From NCBI GenBank assembly GCA_016291995.1, contig JAEEZV010000063.1, positions 1 through 5,728 of the forward strand: 5,728 nt of DNA, in the 5' to 3' direction. The notes under the pieces are model-generated. The model had not been told where the DNA came from. It saw nothing but the letters and a program-made list of their open reading frames with translations, and did not search any database. Positions within the stretch are counted from its first letter, which is position 1, and every line of letters starts with the position of its first letter. Positions 1-4,630 of this stretch are shown here, one piece after another. This DNA is from Caryophanales bacterium (GTDB lineage: Bacteria; Bacillota_I; Bacilli_A; RF39; UBA660). The position numbers and the translations under genes are program-made.

Positions 1-150
1 ATACCAAGACTTATTAAGTTAGCTGAAGCGCCTAGTCATGGAAAGACAATATTGGATTATGATCCAAGAGGAAAAGGTACTAAAGCATATCTTAATTTGG
101 CTAAGGAGGTAATTGAAAGAAATGGAACAGAAGAACAAAGCATTGGGTAG
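1..150 (+). CDS. parA: ParA/Soj chromosome-partitioning ATPase, C-terminal 49 residues (5' part outside window)
   Basis: The window opens inside this gene, in frame 1, and the frame ends at TAG 148-150. The visible tail contains EAPSHGK (residues 9-15 of the fragment), YDPRGKG (20-26) and the helix AYLNLAKEVIE. This arrangement is typical of the C-terminus of chromosomal ParA/Soj, a deviant-Walker ATPase that binds DNA non-specifically and works with ParB to separate replicated origins. The nucleotide-binding motifs lie upstream and cannot be checked. The 3' end overlaps parB by 29 nt (counting from the parB ATG), and the parB ribosome-binding site lies inside this coding sequence, so the two genes are presumably translated from one mRNA. 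The last residues (NGTEEQSIG) are non-conserved. Confidence 0.9.
   Translation: MPRLIKLAEAPSHGKTILDYDPRGKGTKAYLNLAKEVIERNGTEEQSIG
103..109 (+). promoter_or_regulatory. Ribosome-binding site of parB (decides the start)
   Basis: AAGGAGG lies inside the parA coding sequence. It is 12 nt from the ATG at 122 but only 3 nt from an in-frame TTG at 113. Three nucleotides is too close for normal initiation, so the ATG is preferred, although 12 nt is on the long side. Confidence 0.7.
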
Positions 151-1003
151 AGGTCTTGAACAACTATTTAATAGTGAGGCACTTGATTTTGATTCATTTG
201 AATCTAATATATTAAATTCAGCATCTGAAAATGATATCGTCCAAATAAAATTATCAGAAATAAGAAGTAATCCATATCAGCCAAGAAAAACTTTTAATGA
301 AGAAGCATTAAGAGAGTTAGCTGATTCAATTAAAACTTATGGAGTATTTCAACCAATAATTGTTAAAAAGAGTTTAAAGGGATACGATCTTGTAGCGGGT
401 GAAAGAAGAGTTAGAGCTTCAAAAATGGCTGGACTTGAAAAAATACCAGCAATCATTAAAGATTTTTCAGATGAAATGATGAGAGAGATAGCTCTTCTTG
501 AAAATTTGCAGAGAGAAGATTTAACAGCAATAGAACTTGCTTGGGCATATAAAGGTATTATAGATAGTCTTCATATTACACAAGATGAACTTGCTATGAA
601 ACTAGGTAAAAGTAGAAGTAATATTACTAATATGTTAGGTCTTTTAAGATTACCTGCATCAGTTCAAAAAATGATTCTTGATGGAAAATTATCTATGGGA
701 CACGCAAGAGAATTAAGTAAAATGGAAGATAATGATAAGATTGAAGAGTATGCAAAAAGAATTGTTAATGAAGGATTATCTGTTAGAGATATGGAAGAGT
801 TGTCTAAGTCTAGTGATATAAAGAAAAAGAATCCAATTACTAGAACAAGTAATACTTCAAATGAATATGATTATGTAGCAAGAGAACTAAGCGAAAGATT
901 AGGTACAAAGGTAAAAGTTACTGGAAAGAAAATAGAAATTTCATTTGTAAATGCAAATGATTTAGATAGATTATTAGAAATAATGAACATTAAATTAAAT
1001 TAG
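122..1003 (+). CDS. parB: ParB/Spo0J chromosome-partitioning protein (CTP-dependent DNA clamp)
   Basis: The 293-residue product has the full ParB layout. LGRGL (8-12) is the ParA-interacting N-terminal motif. Box I is NPYQPR (50-55), followed by GVFQPIIV (74-81). GERRVRAS (93-100) and ENLQREDL (127-134) are the arginine-rich and ENxQR motifs that form the CTP-binding pocket. A helix-turn-helix follows at about 152-178 (ITQDELAMKLGKSRSNITNM), with SMGHAREL at 191-198. After a poorly conserved linker (230-247) comes the C-terminal dimerisation region, about 248-293. Known role: ParB loads at parS sites, closes into a CTP-dependent sliding clamp, stimulates ParA and helps load condensin. The LGRGL motif and the adjacent parA argue for Spo0J/ParB rather than the paralogue Noc. 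No parS-like 16-bp palindrome is visible in the window. The start is ATG 122, chosen over TTG 113 because of spacing to AAGGAGG. The gene ends in a terminator that overlaps its stop codon. Confidence 0.95.
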   Translation: MEQKNKALGRGLEQLFNSEALDFDSFESNILNSASENDIVQIKLSEIRSNPYQPRKTFNEEALRELADSIKTYGVFQPIIVKKSLKGYDLVAGERRVRASKMAGLEKIPAIIKDFSDEMMREIALLENLQREDLTAIELAWAYKGIIDSLHITQDELAMKLGKSRSNITNMLGLLRLPASVQKMILDGKLSMGHARELSKMEDNDKIEEYAKRIVNEGLSVRDMEELSKSSDIKKKNPITRTSNTSNEYDYVARELSERLGTKVKVTGKKIEISFVNANDLDRLLEIMNIKLN

Positions 1004-1022
1004 GCTATGCCTAATTTTTTTT
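997..1022 (+). terminator. Rho-independent terminator of parAB
   Basis: AAATTAGGC (997-1005) pairs perfectly with GCCTAATTT (1009-1017) around a 3-nt TAT loop. A run of eight T occupies 1015-1022. The parB stop TAG (1001-1003) lies inside the 5' arm, so the terminator starts within the coding sequence. Confidence 0.9.
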
Positions 1023-1033
1023 GTAAAAAATTT

Positions 1034-1062
1034 AAGACAAATGATTAATTTTGTGGTAGAAT
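1034..1062 (+). promoter_or_regulatory. Candidate distal promoter of the cold-shock gene
   Basis: AAGACA (1034-1039, 4/6 to the -35 consensus), a 17-nt spacer and TAGAAT (1057-1062) preceded by TGG, which is an extended -10. The predicted start near 1069 would give a leader of about 112 nt before the csp ATG. Long leaders are typical of cold-inducible csp mRNAs. It shares the string TGGTAnAnT with the secE and rplK promoters. Confidence 0.5.
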
Positions 1063-1113
1063 GGTTTATGCAGTTCTTAAAAAAATGTGTCGTAATTTGT
1101 TGGGTTATAATTA

Positions 1114-1143
1114 TTGAATATTGGAACTGTAGGGTGTTATAAT
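1114..1143 (+). promoter_or_regulatory. Candidate proximal promoter of the cold-shock gene
   Basis: TTGAAT (1114-1119, 4/6), an 18-nt spacer and a perfect TATAAT (1138-1143) with an upstream TG (1135-1136), which makes a TGtTATAAT extended -10. The predicted start near 1150 gives a short leader of about 30 nt. Confidence 0.6.
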
Positions 1144-1180
1144 TTAACTGTAAGTGATTACTAGATTGAGAGGTGTTAGG

Positions 1181-1396
1181 ATGTTCGGTAACGTAAAGTG
1201 GTTTAACAATGAAAAGGGTTATGGCTTTATTGATTATGCAGAAAATGAGGATATTTTTGTTCACTATTCAGCAATTAAGCAAGAAGGTTATAAAACACTA
1301 ACTGAAGGTCAAAGAGTTGAGTTTGATTTGATTGAAACCCCAAAAGGTCTTCAGGCTATTAATGTTAGACCTGCAACACAAGAAAAAGTTATGTAG
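1181..1396 (+). CDS. Cold-shock domain protein (CspA family RNA chaperone)
   Basis: The 71-residue product is one complete cold-shock domain. It starts MFGNVKWFNNEKGYGFI, with RNP1 at KGYGFI (12-17) and RNP2 at DIFVHYSAI (24-32), and its aromatic residues (W7, F8, Y14, F16, F26, H28, Y29) form the usual single-stranded nucleic-acid-binding face. The family binds mRNA, melts secondary structure and can act in cold adaptation or as a transcription antiterminator. Length is normal (about 65-72). The start is ATG 1181, five nucleotides after GAGAGGTG (1168-1175). An in-frame upstream ATG at 1154 would add nine non-conserved residues and has no ribosome-binding site. The gene stands alone between the parAB terminator and the secE promoter, with its own terminator, so it is probably monocistronic. 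Which csp paralogue it is cannot be decided. Confidence 0.95.
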   Translation: MFGNVKWFNNEKGYGFIDYAENEDIFVHYSAIKQEGYKTLTEGQRVEFDLIETPKGLQAINVRPATQEKVM

Positions 1397-1402
1397 TACG
1401 TT

Positions 1403-1428
1403 GAGAATTGACTTCAATTCTCTTTTTT
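1403..1428 (+). terminator. Rho-independent terminator of the csp gene
   Basis: GAGAATTG (1403-1410) and CAATTCTC (1415-1422) form a perfect 8-bp stem with an ACTT loop, followed by six T (1423-1428). It begins 6 nt after the csp stop codon. Confidence 0.92.
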
Positions 1429-1439
1429 ATATATAATTG

Positions 1440-1468
1440 TTGACATATATATTAGTTTGTGGTATATT
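1440..1468 (+). promoter_or_regulatory. secE-nusG promoter
   Basis: A perfect -35 TTGACA (1440-1445), a 17-nt spacer and TATATT (1463-1468) with a TGG extension (1460-1462). Transcription should start near 1475, leaving about 39 nt before secE. It lies only 11 nt after the T-tract of the csp terminator. Confidence 0.88.
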
Positions 1469-1513
1469 TTACTTGCACGTAGGTGTTTTTATTTTGGATT
1501 TGTGGAGGTTAAA

Positions 1514-1801
1514 ATGAAAAAGGAAACTGTGAAAGAAGTAAAAGGCAATAATAAGAAGAGAGAAAATTATATTGCTGAGAAAAAAATAGTAAAGAAAGAA
1601 AAGAAGAAAAAAGGAAACATATTTAAGAGAATTGCTAGATATTTTAAAGGTGTTGCTAAAGAAATAGGAAGAATTAAATGGACAACAGGAAAGGATTTAT
1701 TAAAATATTCTGTTGCAGCTATTGTGTTTGTAATATTCTTCGGATTATATTTTTATGCTATTGATTGGATTGCAATACTTATAAGGAGTTTAGTGAAGTA
1801 A
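1514..1801 (+). CDS. secE: Preprotein translocase subunit SecE
   Basis: The 95-residue product has a lysine-rich, strongly charged N-terminus (1-34). This is followed by the conserved amphipathic segment FKGVAKEIGRIKWTTGKDLLKYS (about 44-66) and one hydrophobic transmembrane helix, about 67-91 (VAAIVFVIFFGLYFYAIDWI). This is the single-span SecE form found in most bacteria other than enterics. SecE clamps the two halves of SecY in the SecYEG export channel of the cytoplasmic membrane. The start is ATG 1514, five nucleotides after GGAGG (1504-1508). A longer frame from 1457 would begin inside the promoter and is rejected. The stop TAA (1799-1801) shares its last A with the nusG ATG, so translation of the two is probably coupled. 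rpmG (L33), which often precedes secE in this phylum, is absent here. Confidence 0.94.
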   Translation: MKKETVKEVKGNNKKRENYIAEKKIVKKEKKKKGNIFKRIARYFKGVAKEIGRIKWTTGKDLLKYSVAAIVFVIFFGLYFYAIDWIAILIRSLVK

Positions 1802-2340
1802 TGAAAAAAGAATGGTATGTTGTTAATACGGTAAGTGGATACGAATATAAAGTTAAAGAAAAATTAGACATGATGATTAAGAATTCAACAGATATTCAGG
1901 AAAGTATTTTTAGAGTTATTGTTCCTGAACAAACTATTGTTGAATATAAAGATGGTGTAAAAAAAGAAAAAGTAAAGAAAATGTTTCCAGGATATGTACT
2001 AGTTGAGATGATTATGTCTGACGAAGTATGGTTTATCGTTAGAAATACGCAAGGTGTTACTGGATTTATTGGATCAAGTGGTAAAGGTGCTAAACCTATT
2101 CCATTATTACCTGAAGAAGTTGATAGAATACTTTCTAATATGGGTATGAGTAGATTAGATCTTGCTAAGGATTTAGCTCCAGGTAAACAAGTTAAGATTA
2201 ATGATGGTCCATTTAAGGGAATGAGTGGTAAAATTAGTTCTTACGATTTGGAAAAGCAAAAAGTAGAATTACTTTTAGACTTGTTTGGACAAGAAACTTC
2301 TGTTGAAGTTGAACTTTCACAAATTGAAAATTTAAAATAA
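1801..2340 (+). CDS. nusG: Transcription termination/antitermination factor NusG
   Basis: The 179-residue product matches the usual NusG size. The N-terminal NGN domain, which binds the RNA polymerase clamp, spans about 3-110 and shows EWYVVNTVSGYE (4-15), FPGYVLVEM (62-70) and RNTQGVTGFIG (81-91). A linker follows, then the C-terminal KOW domain at about 126-179 with GPFKGMSGKI (136-145). In other bacteria that domain contacts ribosomal protein S10 or Rho. NusG affects elongation, pausing and termination. The start is ATG 1801, which overlaps the secE stop by one base. AAGGAG (1783-1788) lies inside secE 12 nt upstream. An ORF extending to 1765 is out of line with the family and is a read-back artefact. 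A 19-nt gap without a terminator leads into the next gene, so that gene probably shares this mRNA. Confidence 0.96.
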   Translation: MKKEWYVVNTVSGYEYKVKEKLDMMIKNSTDIQESIFRVIVPEQTIVEYKDGVKKEKVKKMFPGYVLVEMIMSDEVWFIVRNTQGVTGFIGSSGKGAKPIPLLPEEVDRILSNMGMSRLDLAKDLAPGKQVKINDGPFKGMSGKISSYDLEKQKVELLLDLFGQETSVEVELSQIENLK

Positions 2341-2359
2341 AAAAATTAGGGGATATGGT

Positions 2360-3121
2360 ATGAGTAAAAAAGAACATTGGGAATTTGAAAGTACACTAGA
2401 GCAAGCAAATTATGAGGCAAAAGATATATTTGATCTTTATGGGATATCAGAAGAGAATCAAGATAGAATACTTAAAGAAGGCTTTTATTTAAATCTTCAA
2501 GGAGTAGAAGACCCTTTATATTATAAAAGGTTAAGTTATTTTGATTTTGCAAGATTATTAAAAATTAGCATGGAACTAAAAGAGCAACTCAATGTAGATA
2601 ATATTATTCATAATAATTATTATGACTCAAAAGAAGCTGAAGAACTGGACCATATTTATATGTGGTGGCATATGCTTGAAGAAATGAGTGCTGATGCTAT
2701 GAATGAAAAGCAGATAGCAGAGAAAGCTCAAATTGCAAGCTATCCAGAAAAATGGTCTATTGATGTTTTTAATGCATGGGGTATTTCAGAGGAAGATCAA
2801 AAGGAAATATTTGAAAATGGTGTTCTTCTAAATTTAAGTTCAGATCACAAGAAATATACTGGTTATAGATTTGCCAGATTCTTGCATGATTTACCTGATA
2901 TGGGTATATTAATTAGCTCTGTTGACATGAACAAAATTATACGTGGGCTTATGCCTCAAGAAGAAATATATAGACTTGAAAATTTGATGTTATCATGGGA
3001 AACTCTTGAAAATCCACGAAAATATTATTTAAGTGGTTTAGACAAGATGGATGAAGTTTACATGGAAAAAATAAGAAAATTTAAGGAAGAAGAAGTTATA
3101 CGTAGAACTAGAAAACGTTAA
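2360..3121 (+). CDS. Unrecognised 253-residue protein with a duplicated ~90-residue unit
   Basis: I do not recognise this family. The start is ATG 2360, seven nucleotides after AGGGG (2348-2352), and the gene lies 19 nt behind nusG with no terminator between, so it reads as the third gene of secE-nusG. The product is soluble, with no signal peptide or membrane span. It contains two similar units. Residues 22-46 and 135-159 align without gaps with 13 of 25 identical (pattern D-x-F-x3-GISEE-x-Q-x2-I-x3-G-x2-LNL). FARLL (63-67) matches FARFL (171-175), and the helices at 91-109 and 201-219 share L, W and LE positions. Each unit looks mainly helical and rich in acidic and aromatic residues. The C-terminal tail is charged and ends basic (VIRRTRKR). 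No catalytic or metal motif is evident. A role linked to transcription, translation or secretion would be guesswork from position alone. Codon use resembles the neighbours, so there is no sign of recent transfer. Confidence 0.85.
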   Translation: MSKKEHWEFESTLEQANYEAKDIFDLYGISEENQDRILKEGFYLNLQGVEDPLYYKRLSYFDFARLLKISMELKEQLNVDNIIHNNYYDSKEAEELDHIYMWWHMLEEMSADAMNEKQIAEKAQIASYPEKWSIDVFNAWGISEEDQKEIFENGVLLNLSSDHKKYTGYRFARFLHDLPDMGILISSVDMNKIIRGLMPQEEIYRLENLMLSWETLENPRKYYLSGLDKMDEVYMEKIRKFKEEEVIRRTRKR

Positions 3122-3154
3122 TATTAAGAAAAAAGTAAAATAGAGAAAAAATTA

Positions 3155-3183
3155 TTGCAAAAAGATAATGTTTATGGTATATT
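3155..3183 (+). promoter_or_regulatory. rplK-rplA promoter
   Basis: TTGCAA (3155-3160, 4/6), a 17-nt spacer and TATATT (3178-3183) preceded by TGG (3175-3177). The extended -10 is identical to that of secE. The start is predicted at about 3187-3190, exactly at the beginning of a GC-rich structured leader. With no terminator upstream, read-through from nusG could also contribute. Confidence 0.75.
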
Positions 3184-3186
3184 ATT

Positions 3187-3258
3187 GGCGCGACTGTGTA
3201 TTATTATATAGTTAAAGTTTTAGTGGGAGGCTGCGGACGGCTATTATGACCACTCGCG
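3187..3258 (+). promoter_or_regulatory. Structured rplK leader with an L1-binding-site mimic
   Basis: The core is AGTGG (3222-3226) paired with CCACT (3250-3254), an asymmetric internal loop, and an upper stem GCTG/CGGC (3230-3233/3238-3241) capped by CGGA. The string GTGGGAGGCT also occurs, from memory, in the L1-binding region of E. coli 23S rRNA, and GACCAC closes the motif as in known L1 mRNA sites. L1 autoregulates rplK-rplA in E. coli by binding such a mimic and blocking translation. In addition, CGCG (3189-3192) can pair with CGCG (3255-3258), and 3193-3200 with 3205-3212 (8 bp, two G-U). Together these would form a three-way junction from the very 5' end of the mRNA. The identity as an L1 site rests on motif recognition. 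The junction is a hand-folded inference. Confidence 0.72.
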
Positions 3259-3287
3259 AAATACATTATTATAGGAGGTGTAATTCG

Positions 3288-3707
3288 ATGGCAAAAGCAA
3301 TTGCAAAAAAGATTAAATTGCAAATTCCTGCAGGAAAAGCAACACCAGCTCCACCAGTTGGAACAGTGTTAGGACCAGCAGGTATCAATTTACAGGATTT
3401 CTGTACAAAATTTAACGATGCTACAAAAGATAAGATGGGTGATGTATTACCAGTTGAAATTTCTATATATGAAGATAGAAGTTTTGATTTCGTATTAAAG
3501 ACTCCACCTGCAGCATTTTTACTTAAGAAAGCTGCAAAGATTAAATCTGGAGCATCTAAGGGTGAAACAGTTGCTACGATTAGTAAAAATCAAATTAAGG
3601 AAATCGCAGAAACTAAATTACCTGATTTAAACGCTTATGACGTTGAACATGCTATGAAGATAGTTGAAGGAACTGCTCGTAACATGGGAATTAAAGTAGA
3701 AGAATAA
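3288..3707 (+). CDS. rplK: 50S ribosomal protein L11
   Basis: The 139-residue product is near the family length of about 141. The N-terminal domain (about 8-67) contains PAGKATPAPPVG (14-25), the proline-containing stretch next to the thiostrepton pocket, and DFCTKFN (37-43). The C-terminal RNA-binding domain (about 72-139) contains TPPAAFLLKKAAKIKSG (72-88) and ends GTARNMGIKVEE. L11 binds the GTPase-associated centre of 23S rRNA at the base of the L7/L12 stalk and takes part in factor binding and the stringent response. The start is ATG 3288, seven nucleotides after AGGAGGTG (3273-3280). An in-frame ATG at 3246 lies within the leader hairpin and would add 14 unrelated residues, so it is rejected. 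The gene is followed after 67 nt by rplA in the same transcript, with expression probably limited by L1 through the leader. Confidence 0.96.
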   Translation: MAKAIAKKIKLQIPAGKATPAPPVGTVLGPAGINLQDFCTKFNDATKDKMGDVLPVEISIYEDRSFDFVLKTPPAAFLLKKAAKIKSGASKGETVATISKNQIKEIAETKLPDLNAYDVEHAMKIVEGTARNMGIKVEE

Positions 3708-3718
3708 TAAAATAACAT

Positions 3719-3764
3719 ATAGGTTTTTACCTATGTGGAAGGATTTAGTCCGCAAAACCACATA
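3719..3764 (+). promoter_or_regulatory. Second L1-like RNA hairpin before rplA, with a competing hairpin
   Basis: TATGTGG (3732-3738) pairs perfectly with CCACATA (3758-3764). Inside is a short upper stem, GGA/TCC (3741-3743/3749-3751), and an asymmetric loop (AA on the left, GCAAAA on the right). The shape and the string GTGG-R-AGG match the motif in front of rplK. The 3' strand ends on the first A of the rplA ribosome-binding site AAGGAGG (3764-3770), so ligand binding could block rplA translation. An upstream hairpin, ATAGGT/ACCTAT (3719-3724/3729-3734), uses three of the same bases and would compete with it. Ligand identity is inferred. Confidence 0.6.
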
Positions 3765-3774
3765 AGGAGGAATT

Positions 3775-4470
3775 ATGAAGAAGAGTAAAAGATATGATGC
3801 TGCTGTTGGTAAAGTAGATAAGAAGAAATTATATTCTGTTGAAGAAGCAGTTAAGTTAGTTAAAGAGACTACTAGTGCAAAATTCGATGAAACTGTTGAA
3901 GTTGCTATGAATATGAACTTAGATACTAAGAAAGCAGATCAACAATTAAGAGGTGCTGTAGTATTACCTCATGGTACTGGTAAGAGTCAAACAGTATTAG
4001 TACTTGCTAAGGGTGACCAAGCTAAGGCTGCTAAAGAAGCTGGTGCTGATTTTGTTGGAGACGTTGATATGATTGAAAAGATCGAGAAAGAAAATTGGTT
4101 TTCATACGATGTAATCATTGCTACTCCAGAAATGATGCCATTACTTGGTAAAATAGGTAAATTATTAGGACCTAAAGGACTTATGCCTAATCCAAAAACT
4201 GGTACAGTTACAATGGATGTTAAAAAGGCAGTTGAAGATACTAAGAAAGGTAAAGTTGAATATAGAACTGATAGTTTTGGAAATATTCACGGAATTATCG
4301 GAAAAGCAAGTTTTGATGCTAAAAAGTTAGCTGAAAACTTAACAGCCTTTGTTGGTACTATATTAAAATTAAAACCTGCTTCTGTAAAAGGAGCATATGT
4401 AAAGAATATTTCAATATCATCTACAATGGGTCCTGGAATTAAACTTGATTTAAATTCATTTGACAAATAA
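3775..4470 (+). CDS. rplA: 50S ribosomal protein L1
   Basis: The 231-residue product is full length for bacterial L1 (about 229-234). Family landmarks are KRYDAA (5-10), RGAVVLPHGTGK (59-70), the signature block GKLLGPKGLMPNPKTGT (128-144), RTDSFGNIHGIIGK (164-177) and STMGPGIKLD (216-225). Domain I is formed by both ends of the chain and domain II by the middle (about 68-160). L1 forms the mobile stalk that helps eject deacylated tRNA from the E site. It is also the feedback repressor of its own operon, binding leader RNA that mimics its rRNA site. Two such candidate sites occur here, upstream of rplK and of rplA. The start is ATG 3775, four nucleotides after AAGGAGG. The last codons (F-D-K) also encode the -35 box of the rplJ promoter. 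Confidence 0.97.
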   Translation: MKKSKRYDAAVGKVDKKKLYSVEEAVKLVKETTSAKFDETVEVAMNMNLDTKKADQQLRGAVVLPHGTGKSQTVLVLAKGDQAKAAKEAGADFVGDVDMIEKIEKENWFSYDVIIATPEMMPLLGKIGKLLGPKGLMPNPKTGTVTMDVKKAVEDTKKGKVEYRTDSFGNIHGIIGKASFDAKKLAENLTAFVGTILKLKPASVKGAYVKNISISSTMGPGIKLDLNSFDK

Positions 4471-4488
4471 GAGATATTGATTTATAAT
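4460..4488 (+). promoter_or_regulatory. rplJ-rplL promoter, perfect consensus, overlapping the rplA 3' end
   Basis: TTGACA (4460-4465), a 17-nt spacer and TATAAT (4483-4488): both hexamers are exact and the spacing is optimal. The -35 lies in the last codons of rplA and the spacer contains its stop. Transcription should start near 4495, just ahead of the L10 leader. No terminator separates it from rplA, so read-through is also possible. Confidence 0.92.
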
Positions 4489-4507
4489 AACAGTCAGTGA
4501 AGAGAAA

Positions 4508-4612
4508 TTTATGCCAAAGACAGTAAGGACGAAAGTTTAAAAATCTTACCGAGGAATAAAAAACATTTATGATTTTTTAGTCCTCGTATGAGGACTTTTA
4601 TTATGGCATAGG
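4508..4612 (+). promoter_or_regulatory. L10-type ribosomal protein leader of rplJ-rplL
   Basis: A closing helix forms from TATGCCA (4510-4516) and TGGCATA (4604-4610), extendable by two G-U pairs. Inside, GTAAG (4523-4527) pairs with CTTAC (4545-4549) above AAAGACA, and ACGAAAGT gives a GAAA tetraloop. The sequence then runs CCGAGGAA. This order (GCC-AAAGACAGTA ... CTTACCGAGG ... GGCAT) is how I recognise the bacterial L10 leader, whose kink-turn-like core binds the L10(L12)4 complex. CGAGGA (4550-4555) can pair with TCCTCG (4581-4586), which would break the terminator stem at 4579-4596. That gives an attenuation switch of the kind reported for B. subtilis rplJL. The pairing is seen by eye, and the mechanism is inferred from the family. 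Confidence 0.82.
4579..4599 (+). terminator. Attenuator hairpin inside the rplJ leader
   Basis: AGTCCTC (4579-4585) and GAGGACT (4590-4596) form a perfect 7-bp stem with a GTAT loop, followed by a short, A-interrupted T run (4596-4599, then ATTAT). It is mutually exclusive with CGAGGA/TCCTCG pairing. The weak T-tract fits a conditional rather than a full terminator. Confidence 0.68.
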
Positions 4613-4613
4613 G

Positions 4614-4619
4614 AAAGGA
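4614..4619 (+). promoter_or_regulatory. Ribosome-binding site of rplJ (decides the start)
   Basis: AAAGGA lies 11 nt before GTG 4631. The stretch AGGATGTGTAAG looks like a usual AGGAGGTGTAAG with one G-to-T change. That change creates an ATG at 4619 which has no properly spaced ribosome-binding site of its own (GGGA only, 4 nt away). Confidence 0.55.
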
Positions 4620-4630
4620 TGTGTAAGAAA

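Noticed and set aside
1..1022. A parS site near parAB
   Set aside because: I looked for the TGTTTCACGTGAAACA-like palindrome in this region and in the rest of the window and saw none.
1061..1117. Short frame starting ATG 1061 (MVYAVLKKMCRN...) as a leader peptide
   Set aside because: There is no ribosome-binding site, and the ATG overlaps the -10 box of the candidate distal promoter.
995..1264. 89-residue minus-strand open frame
   Set aside because: It runs antisense over the parB terminator, the csp promoters and the csp start, has no ribosome-binding site and shows low-complexity composition.
3118..3127. TTAATATTAA palindrome after the unknown gene as a terminator or operator
   Set aside because: It is only AT pairs with no loop or T-tract, and such palindromes are expected by chance in DNA this AT-rich.
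3246..3290. ATG 3246 as the rplK start
   Set aside because: The codon is part of the L1-like hairpin, has no ribosome-binding site, and adds 14 residues unlike any L11. ATG 3288 has AGGAGGTG at 7 nt.
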